A program made the translations under genes and the position numbers. Positions 50,415 to 61,500 of a stretch of DNA of 64,000 nt are shown here, in pieces; within the stretch, counting starts at the first letter, position 1, and each line of letters starts with the position of its first letter. The DNA comes from Euglena gracilis (Eukaryota; Euglenida; Euglenophyceae; Euglenales), in assembly GCA_039621445.1 (NCBI GenBank), contig CP154954.1, positions 65,492,891-65,556,890 of the forward strand, read 5' to 3'. Below the pieces are notes generated by a model, which was not told where the DNA came from, did no database searches, and worked only from the letters and a program-made list of their open reading frames with translations.

Positions 50415-52550
50415 TTCTGCCAGTCGCCCCCACCGCTGGCCGATGGCATCCTCGCCACGCTGAGCCCCGACCAGCGGCCGGAGGTGCGGCTCAACGTTGT
50501 CGCCTTCCTGCGGGACGTCGCAGAGAACAAGGACCTGCTGCCGGTCTCGGAGCGGCTGTTGACCCCGGTTGGGATGTGTTGGCCACAACTCAACTTGTGG
50601 AGGGTCCCCTTGGTGGGGTTTATGGGTGAACATTACCGAGATCGCCTGATTTCCCACTTGTTTTAGTTAGGGTTGGAATTAAAATCATACAGGGAATTAC
50701 CTTGTTGGACGTGAAGCACCCCAGCTCTTCCTTGTTGTCTCTGCTGATAACGAAATAATTTGCAGTAGTCATCTAATGGCTGTTGCCAAAAAATTTCATA
50801 CATAAGTATTATAAATAATGGATAAAAGTTTGCAGTTTTTTTCATTTTTACATGCTGTTTTCCGTAAAGAAAGAAAGAAAGAAAGAAAAGCCCCTCCCAG
50901 TGTGGACTCCCCCAACACATACAACTGCTGGGGTTTGATTTGGTGGCCGAAAAAAGACTGCTGAAAGTCCCCTTGAACCAGTTCGGACTCCGCAGCATTT
51001 CCGCGCATTATTTCAATCCATTTGGGCGTTTCGTCTCATTCCATGTTCCGTTTGGAGAAGTGGCCTCATTCATTCCCTCTTCCACCAGCGCCACCCTGCC
51101 CTGACGTTCCTTGACCAGCTCTTCGAGCTCTTCCTGGCAGACGTCCGCCGCATTCCGGGCTGTCCCAGAACCCCAAGGTCCGGTGCGGTGAGGTGGTTGC
51201 CCAGAAACACATGGCTTCCACAGGGGCATATGGCACACCGGAATTAGATTGCACGGAACATTCACCGGACAGTTTCAAAAATGAACCCCAATCCTGACAC
51301 CCAGCTCTTGCCAGCACCCATCTTCTCCTCAAATTCACACCTGCCCCTGCCAAAAGGCATTTTCTCCTCCATGCAAACCTAAGTACTCGGGTTTTGCCCA
51401 AGACAGAACCTCAGGTGCGAGCCCCCCCCCCCCCGCTCCACGGGACACCCCAGGCCGGGACCCCCGCAGCACGCTGTTCCGCACCGCGCTGGAGTTCCTG
51501 CGGGCGGCCGCCGAGGCCTGGGCCGCCCTCGCGGACGCGGAGGCGGTTCTGGCCACGCTGCTGGCCAACTTCGCGGCCCACATGGCGGCGGTGGCCGGCC
51601 AGGGCAGCGGCGGGCCGGCCCGCCGTAGTGGCCTCGGATCCAAATGCCGGTGATCCATCCGGGAATGCCTTCCCCCATTTCCAGGCGCTCTTCGGCCAAG
51701 TTTCCCGCGGTTCATTCCTTATCTTTCTGGCCACTTCTTTCAGAGAACTGCTGTTTCAGCCACTCTTCTCCCGGTTTTCTCATTTTTCTTTGAGGGTTCG
51801 ACTTTTTTCCCTCCTCCATTGAGCAGATCCATCTTGTGCGGCACTTTCCATTCCCCCCCAAGAGCAATTTTTTTCCCCCAAAAGGCATGGCTGATGGCCC
51901 CTTCCCCACGAAGGCTCATTGGGTCATGATTGCAACCGATGTGTTTCTCCGTGCTGTGTCGAGCCACGGCCCTGGAGGTTGATTACCTAACAAGCCCGGG
52001 AGATCTCTCTTTTGACCGGGTGACCCTCACTGGCGTGGTCCAGAAAACAGAGTGAAGTATCGGTGTTATATTTTGCCAAATTTTCTGGATTTTCAATTCC
52101 CCACCTGGTATTGCAATGCTCTGCGTGGCATGGCAACAAAGAAAAAACCCTCAAGTTTGGCCACCTAAGAAGGGGGGGGTGTAATAGAGAAGACAGACAG
52201 AGAGAGAGAGAGAGAGATGTATGCATATAAATCTACATGTCTGACATAGGGTTGTGAATATTAATCATATTTCAGTGCCTTTGGCTGGAGTGTTCCTTGG
52301 ACATGGGGGAAGTCCGTGGCAGATAAATTGCAAGGGGGAGAAGATACACACCCCAACCTGAAAAATGAAAATTTCCAGTCCAGTCTGTAATTTCGCGCTT
52401 TGTGCCACAGGTCACGTGATAAATTCTGTGAAAGATTTCAAACATGTGTATAAATATGTGTGTGTATATATTATAGTCATATTACACACACACACACATA
52501 TATATATATATAAAAATATATATACATACATATATATACATCATATATTA

Positions 52551-52581
<31 letters not shown>

Positions 52582-55520
52582 CACACATATACAAAAAATA
52601 AGAGATATATAGATATACATATATACATATATTATACATATACATACATATATATACATATATATACATATATATGTATTATATATAACATATATATACA
52701 TATATATGTATATATAATACATATATATATATATATTATATATATACATAAATATATATATATATACATCATATATTTCATGTATCATATATTCACATGT
52801 ATGTACATCATATATTTCTCCTCCAATATTCATATAATAATCCTACGTCAGACTAAGGTGAGACACCAAAACTCACCCAAGGGGGAAGACACCCCATACA
52901 TATCCCCAGGTTTGTTGTTTTAAAAAGAAGTTTCACCCAGTCCTTGTGGTCAGCGGGGGGGATGCAAACTCCTGTGTGATTTTTTGGATTTTTGATGGAA
53001 AAAATTTTGCTGCAAAAATTTCTCGTTTTTTTGAGGCCAAAGCCTTTGTTGGTTTTTGTCTTTTTTTGCATTTTTTGGGTAAACAAAGTGAATGTTTCTC
53101 GTCAAGATCCAAAAAATTTTATACGTATTCTCCAATGGAAAAGTGCACATCCAGGGGGAGCTCCCAAAGGACTTTACACGCAACTTGCGTTTGTTTGTGT
53201 TTTTTTTGTATTTTTTATGCATCGTGTTTTTTGAGGGTCCATATTGCGTCCCCCCCCCCCCGTGTGGTTTGACCCCGAGCCTCATGGGCTCCCCGGCGCC
53301 GACCCGCCCCTCCCGGCCCCGGTCAACGCCGACTTCCAGCACGGGCCGCTGGGGGCCGGCCGGCTGGCCGTGGCGGAGTTCCTCGCGGTGGCCGCGCCGC
53401 ACAGCCCGGCGCTGCAGGACGCCCTGCTCCAGCACGACGTCCTCCGCCTCCTCGCCCACCTCGTCTTCACCTACGACTGCCACGCCCGGCGCCGGCCCGC
53501 AGGTGTATGGGCGATGTGTGCGCACAGTTTCACAACCTTGCCGTTGCCACACAGAAGCATCTTAGCCCGGAAATCATACATGCGAATTACGAATTGCGAA
53601 TGTTTTCTAATGCTTGTCGTATCGTGCTTGCTTGCCATATCATGACCGCAGCTTATTTTGTTGCATTGCCGCATTTTGCATAATGACATGTGAGGTAACA
53701 AAGTGCAAGATTTCGGAGGATTCCTCGCTTTCCTGTCATTTTCCACCCAGTAAGGATTAAACCCCCCACAAGAACCCCCGGTTCTTATTCGTGGACATTT
53801 TCAAGACCCTCATGGTCATTGGGGGGTCCATGTTTTGCCATAAATTTCAACAACCAAAAAGATTACCATTTTCCCTTGCTTTTCCTTTGTGGCATATATA
53901 TAGATCATCATAGCAACGTTCGGTTTGGAATCATTGGCAAAGAGGTGTCAGGAACAGTTGTTTTTGCAAATTGTGAAATAGCTTCTCTGATTTCAAAATG
54001 TGGAATTTTTGTTATATCTTTTTATGCAAAAGGAGGGGAGGGTCTATACCTATCCCCCCCACAGGAAACTGTCACCGACCGAACCTGTCAGGGTCCTTGG
54101 TACTAGCCAATAAAATAACCAGCAATAAAATGAACCTTCATTTTTAACCGGTAGCTAATTAAATGAATAAATCAGCCTAAAAGATTAAATGCATGCATCA
54201 TTATTTTCATGTATTTACGTAGTGATAATGATAATTCATTTAGATGGATAAACAAATTTCAAATTTGTTTCTTTGCAAATAATATGTAAATAAATAAGTA
54301 AATGCATAGATCGACAAGTTAAGGAAATCAGTGGAATATGTTCATCCCAGACACGCCCTCCACCAACCCTCGCTGTGCTGCGCTGCCCCCGACATGCTCC
54401 ACAACGCCTTCGCCGGGCTTGTGCATGCGTGCCTCGGTCTACCTCCTCTTTGTGAAGCCCTCCTGGGGCCTGGCCAGGTTTTGAGCCACCACCCCCGCAA
54501 CTTCCCCTTGCAACTCCCCCCCCCCCCCCGGGGCTAAGATGAGTGACTCTTCATCCAGCAGGAATCCCGCCGAATTACAGCACGCAGACGCACCCATCAC
54601 CCCTTTCTTCTCAACCAGCAGTCCGAGAATTCGCGACGACGGGTTTAAAACATACGAGACATGGTTGGGCATTCCTACAATTGCCGGATCTTTGGATTTT
54701 TTGGCCAAAGGGCCAAAAACAGCCAAAAATGGATATACCCACACCTGTGAACAATTACTGCCCCCCCCCCCCGTCTAACAACCCCGGGTCAGAGATGAAT
54801 CTTGCCATTTTTACAACCACCACTGGTCGGAGACAACATTCGTGGTCATTAGACTATGTATGGCAGTGTTACACCGAAATTTTTTGAAAGCTTGGTGACC
54901 AGGGGGTTGGATGGATGGGTTGGTGGATGGGTGAGTCCCGACTTGAACCCCCCCCCCCGTTCCAGTGATCATCATGAGGTGGGTGGGTTGCCATCCTTGA
55001 ACCTTAAACTCTGTCACCGTAAACCAATTCCAACATTAACCATAATTATAACTCTGATCCTCTCATCTAGTGCCTTCGGCAAGTTATGAATGTCAGAACA
55101 ATCGTGTGTCGAAATTTTGGAATTCTTGTGGGGGGTGGCTTTGGGCAGCCTTTCATTTTATTAGATTTTATTAGATTTGTCAGTTTGTTTGTTTGATGAT
55201 CATCCATTTTTTTTCTTTTTACACATTATTTTTCAATTTATAGATAGTTATATGCATGCATACATACATACATACATACCTACATACATACCTACATACA
55301 TACATACATACATACATACATGCATACATACATACATACATACATGCATACATACATACATACATACATACATACATACATACATGCATACATACATACA
55401 TACATATGTACATACATACATACATACATGCATACATACATACATACATACGTACATACATACATACATGCATACATACATACATACATACATACATACA
55501 TACATACATACATACATACA

Positions 55521-55552
<32 letters not shown>

Positions 55553-58500
55553 CTGCAACTATATAATTATATATGGCATCAGGATTCTATTTGCCCCCCC
55601 GGGGGGGCGAGCACAATCTAGAATCTCCAGGAGAGTCCGCGAAAAATTTTGGGTTATGGATGAAATAAGGTTAGGGTTAGGAGTTCGGCCTAACTTTAGG
55701 CCTAACTTATAGACGGGTGTTAGGTGTACAAGTTACGCCTAAAGTTACTCCGAACTCCTAACCCTACTCCATCAATAACGCAAAAAAATTTGGACCCCCC
55801 TGGAGATTCTACTCGCCAGCCCCCCCCCCCCTTGTGGGACAAGTAGAATTTCGCTGCCATGTATACATACAGATATGTATATTTTCATATATGTGCAAAA
55901 GTATGCATATGCATATTATTCAATGGATTACGTATGGTATAGTTTGTCAGGCCCGGGCCAGCCGGGGGCCCTGCCAGCTACCGCAGCGCATCATCCGGGC
56001 CAATGCCCAGGGCCAGAAGGGGCTCTTTGGGCACCTCACGCTGCTCTCCAACGCACTGCTCGAGGCGGAGGCCACCAATGAGGCTGTCAAGGCAGCCCTG
56101 GAGGTCTGTGGCGGGTGGAAGGAGTACGCTCAAGGCAGCCGCGGCCTCCCCGTACGGCCACACACAACACTACACTGCACAAAGAAACGCACAACTCACA
56201 CACACACACACACACACAACACAGAGAGGCAACACACACACAGAACACAATGCAACATAATGCAACGCAACGCAACGCAACGCAACACAACATAACACAC
56301 AACACACACAACACACATACATCCAACGCAGCACAACACACACACACACACACACACTCACTCACTCACTCACTCACTCACTCACACACACTCACCCAAC
56401 AAACTGATTCACAATTTGGAAACATTCGGACTGGAACCGACCCATGCTGGGATGAAGGTTACCCCAAGACACAGTAGAAGATAGTGCTACTGACGCGTTG
56501 TTCCATGGAAAGCTGTCATGCACATGTCTGCCTCCTCCTGTGACAGGTCACCCGACTGGTCGGCCATGACCGTGACAATTTTCTTCACTAAAAGTTTTAA
56601 TTTTGACAGAATTTTTACAGACAGACATAGAAGAATGACAGTCTCTTTCAGGAGGAAACTCTGGCATTTTTAGGGGATTCGAACATCTGAATATTCAAAT
56701 ATTCAAGTTGCTTTTCTGAGCAAAGGCGGCAGTTTTCTGCACCGTAAAATACGTTCCTCTCCCAATTGTGTTCCATGATGTACAAATTGTTCCAAGGTGT
56801 ATTGGAGAGCGTTTTAAACCCTCAGCTTTTCTTTACAGCCACCCTGCTCAGGAGACAGGAAGTGATCATCAGGCCTGAATTGGGGGGGTTGTCGTTTGCA
56901 GTGTTTTGGGCCGGGGGGCTGCGCCCGTGACCTCCAGCGGCGGAATACCACCAACGCCTTCCTGCTGGGCGGGCAGAAGCTGGCGCTGCTGATGGCGCAG
57001 GTGGAAAAGCGTGCCTGCACCGCCGCTTGGGGTATTTGTCTCCGGGGTTCTGTTGAAGTCAGAGGACCCTCGGGGGCAGGGGGGGGGGGTGAGTCCGTGT
57101 AAAATGGTCTGGGTTGGGGTTCAGCCAGAAATGTTTCAAGAACAGCCCAAATCAAGTGGGGTTCTTTGTAGGACGAAATTGGGTGACTCTTTCACTTGGG
57201 TTTTTTGACCCCCCCCTTCCCTGGGGCCTTGCATCGACGTTGGTGGAGTATTTCACCCCCCCCCCCTCCAGGGCCAAACAGATACAGTCTGCATATGCGG
57301 TCGAAAGTGAACCTTTGAACCTTGAAACGATGAAAGTTCATTGGAACGTTCCGAACCCCCAAACATCGTTTGTGGCTGATCAAAACACTTCCCCCCCCCC
57401 TCCTCCTTCTCCTGAACGACAGGCGAAGGACACTGTGTCGGCGTCGGGGGCCGAGGGGCCGCGGTGCGCGGGGGACATCACGCAGTTCGACGACTCCGAC
57501 GTGGCGAAGGCGGCCCTCATCCTACCCCAGGCCGGGTTCAGCCCAGGGCCGAGGGAGGGGCAGGACGACGACGACGAGGAGCACGAGGAGCGAATGGAGG
57601 AGGCGTCATCGTCTGACAGGGGACGTGGGTGGGAAGGCCCTCCGCGGTTTATCACCAGTCACATCCTCATTTATGGTAACTAACCCCAGAAACTGGCCTC
57701 TGCCCTCTACCCTCGCTGACCAGTCCGCACAGAAACCTGTCTCTTGCCCTTGCACCTGCTGAGGTCTCCTAACTACTTTGTTGTTATTTTTATTATTTTT
57801 ATTTTTATTTATTTTATTTTTTTATTATTTTTTTCGATTTTTTTTTGCATTGCAAATCACATTTCCTGATTTGAAAAAATCGTGGTCGATATTTTCAGGC
57901 TTCTGATCATAATTATGTGAAAGTTTTGCTCTTTCGGATTTTTATGCCAGCCGGGGGTAGAAAGGTGCCATTTTTGTTCTCTCACACGGACTCCCAGGAA
58001 ACTGTCCTCTGATCCCGAATTGGCTGACCTGTCCTCATAGGGACCTGTCTCCCACCTGTATATTTGTGTTCCGGTTGATCAATTATAACCTACCTGCCCC
58101 TCCCCTCCTGGGTCATCCCTGTGAGTTTGCCAACCCACCCCAGGATGTTGCCTATCTTGGCTCGTACCAGCCACCCGGGAATTGTTGTCACCTAAACTTG
58201 TGCTGGCTGACTTGTCAGGGGACGACCTCCAGTAACGTCTATGCATGGTGTCAGCATTCACGAGAGGTACCTTTGTTGACGAGACACAGTCCCAAGCTGG
58301 CATTGGAACAGGCTTCCCCAGGGTGGTGGGGAGTCGGGCCCTGGCCCCAACCCCCCCTCCCCCGGGGGTATCTGACTTAAAAAGAAGCCTGTCCCCAGTG
58401 CCTGCTGGGGTTTGTGTCTGATCAACAAAGGTGCCTCTCGAGAACGCAGACCCCCCGGAGGAGGGGGGGGGGTCCAGGGCCGGACCCCCCTTGGGGGGGG

Positions 58501-61500
58501 TTCCTGAGCCAGAGGCTGGATATGTTTTTTGCGCGAAGCGCCGAAATTTTTTTGGGAAATGCCCTCGACGGCTCTTTTGGGAGGGGGTTCCCCGCCACAG
58601 TGCACACAGGGAGGGTCCCGCTGGGCTGGGTGTGTGGGGGACCCCTCGGGGGCTTTAAAAAGAAGCCTGACTGGGAATATTGGGAATGAACGAACAACCA
58701 CCGCCGGTTGTCGAATTAGGAAGCCCCCCCCCACACTCCCCTGGCCCCGCCGCGGCCAATCGGCCCACCAGCGCCCCGCCCGGCTCCCCCATCCTGGCCG
58801 CCGACGACGACCCCCCGTCCCCCACCGACTCCCCCATCCAGTTCCCCACTTCTTCCGCCTTCGACGAGGTCGACTTCAGCGCAGCCTTCGGCGCCGCATC
58901 GAACTTTGACGTGGAGTCCGTCCCGGCGGCAGTCCCCTTTCCTGGTGTTCCTCTTGCACCAGTGTCTTATTTTGAAGTAGAGTTTTGGTCAGTCCATCAC
59001 CCAAGGTGATTTGCCCAAGATGTTTTATAGTTATGTGTTATTGTGTAGTATTGTGTCTACACTGAGTATTATAATTGGCGCTGCAGTGGCGTTCTAGTGA
59101 CATCTGTAAATTCGCTTGGGTCGGGATGAAGACACATTTTGGAAGGGGGTGACCCCTCTTTCTGCTTTCCAAATCTGCGTTTTTGGTTGTCTGATGACCC
59201 CAACGTGTTTGATAATGTCCGCATTTCCGATATGCATTCGAGCAAAAGCCTCCTCTCACTCACGGCAGTTCGATCTCACCTCAGTACTTTGTTGTACTAT
59301 CTTTTTCAACAACACAAATGTATTTGACCAGTCGTGAGCCCAACGTCCCCAGGGGTTTGCTATGTCGACCGATTTCAACTCCACTGCGGCCTCGTCGGAT
59401 TTCAGCGCGCCGGCCGACTTCGACGCCAATTTTGGTGTCGCCTTCGGTGGCGCGACTGGCCAGCAGCCACCGGAACGCCAATTCGTGGTGGTGGGTTCTC
59501 CGTGGTGAAGTCGTTGCACCAAAAGAGTCCTTACTATGCCTGGGGCGTTGCAGGACTGCCCAGCTGAACAATAGTGGTGTTTTGCCTTGGAGGGTGCCTG
59601 CCATAAAAAGGACCAAGATTATGGCACAAAATACGTGTTGCAGACGAGCTGCCCAAAGTAAATATTTGGCAAAGTAAATCTTTTTTGCGAGGGGACAATT
59701 TGATTCACAGGGCTTTTTTGAAGTGTTGCTTTCCATATCGACACCAGCTATGTTCCGACAACTTTGGATACATTCTGGCCGTCGAACCCCGCTTCAAAAT
59801 GCCATGGTTTGGTTTGATATTTTGATACCAGACCTTCTGGAAAAGAATACCTGATAAAGAACGGCAGCATTTTTGCAGTGTTGTTTCTGCTGGTGGTCCA
59901 AAGCTGCTGAAGAAGAAAGTCTTGTCAACGCTGGAAAAAAAATTACCACCATCCTCATCAGTTTCCAAGCAAGTCCATACCCTCGTTTTCGATGCTGATG
60001 GATGGCAACAAACAAAGGTCGCGAAGTGGTATGGCAACCCCTGCCAATCGATGGGACAGCAGGGAAACACACGCATATCATCGCGCAGCCTGTGGCTGCT
60101 GTCCAAGACCCATTTGCCTCCTCCGCCACAGCCCACATCCCTGACGAGGGTGGGGACCAGGCTGGTTTTTTTTGTAAGCCACCCCCCCCCCCCGAGGGTC
60201 GAGTCACATGGAAGCCGATCGAGGGAAGGGTGAGCTTCTCTCCCGCATTGAACCTGCTCTCTTGCATTGCCAGCTCAACTGCAGTTGCAGAGGGTGGAGG
60301 GCACAAAAAGATTCGTCCAAATAACGTCGCATCCCTTTACCAGGACGATGTGACATGGTGCCGGCTTTTTCTTGAAATGTGGAAGGTAGAATGGAGAGTT
60401 CATCTAAAGACATGCAGAAAGTACCTCAACGCTGAACCAGGTTGATTTTCGGTCAGAAGAGGTTGAAGAACTAGCCAGAATAGGTTCGCTGGAGAAAGCA
60501 GCAAATTGTCCATATGAAGCACTGCTGACTCCAGCAAAGTGGAGTGTCAGGGCAATTTGTGCCCGAAAATGGTCATTTTCAAGTGAAATTTGCTTGAGTC
60601 GAAGCCAGCCAAGGCCCAAAAGAAGGTACCCCCTGGGTGTCTGGGTGGGTCGTTCAGTCCCAGTCCAACCCGGCTTCCCGGCCTTCCCTCAGGCGGCGGA
60701 AGCCAGCCTAGCGCGGACGCCAACGGCTTTGGGCCGCCCCCCGACTTCGGCGGGGGCGGCGACTGGGCAGCGGCCGCGGCAGCGGTGGAGGTGGCGGCTG
60801 AGGAGGTCCGCGAGCCGGCCGGCAGCCTGGCCCCGGCGGCGGCCGAGGCGGCTCCCCCAGCCAGGGCATCCCGGCCTGTGCGGGGGGGGGGGGGGCAGTG
60901 GTGCTTCCAATTTGTGGGGCCCCGGGGCAAAACCCCAGTGCAAACTCCCCCAAAGGGCGTGCCGGCACTGGGGGTGAGTGCCATATGGCAGCGGCTGTGC
61001 AGTATCGTGTGCGCCATTTTGTGTGCCGGTGTACACATCGCCTCTTTGCCGCGTCGGTTCGCCAAAGCACAGCTGTGGTAACGTGCCAACCCTGCTCTTG
61101 ATTTGGTCCCAATTAAACCTGTTTGGAGCCAACCAAAAAGGTTGGCCCCAACCCGACCGATGGCCAAGTTTCAGCATTTTTTGAAGGAGTAAGAATTTTT
61201 TTGGGGAACATGTCCGCACTCCAAATCCAAATTCTTGACTCAAACGCAATTGCAAGGTTGCTCAATTTTTTTAAAAAAAAATCAAAGCAATTTGAAGCAA
61301 ACCAGCAGCCAATCAGGAATTTCAGGCCAGCAGTCATATGCATCGTTTTCACAATGCAGAGGGGCGTTACCAGTGTTTGTTTTTTTCTTCCTCCCTGAAG
61401 GTGAAGGACCAGATATTTTTTGAACCATTTCCAAATTCAGGCAACAGCCGGGTGTTGGTGTGTGTTTCAGCAACCCTAGGTGGAGCGTACGGTGATTAAT

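Noticed and set aside
55177-55621. Open frames in the (ATAC)n tract
   Set aside because: Simple-repeat translation without other support.
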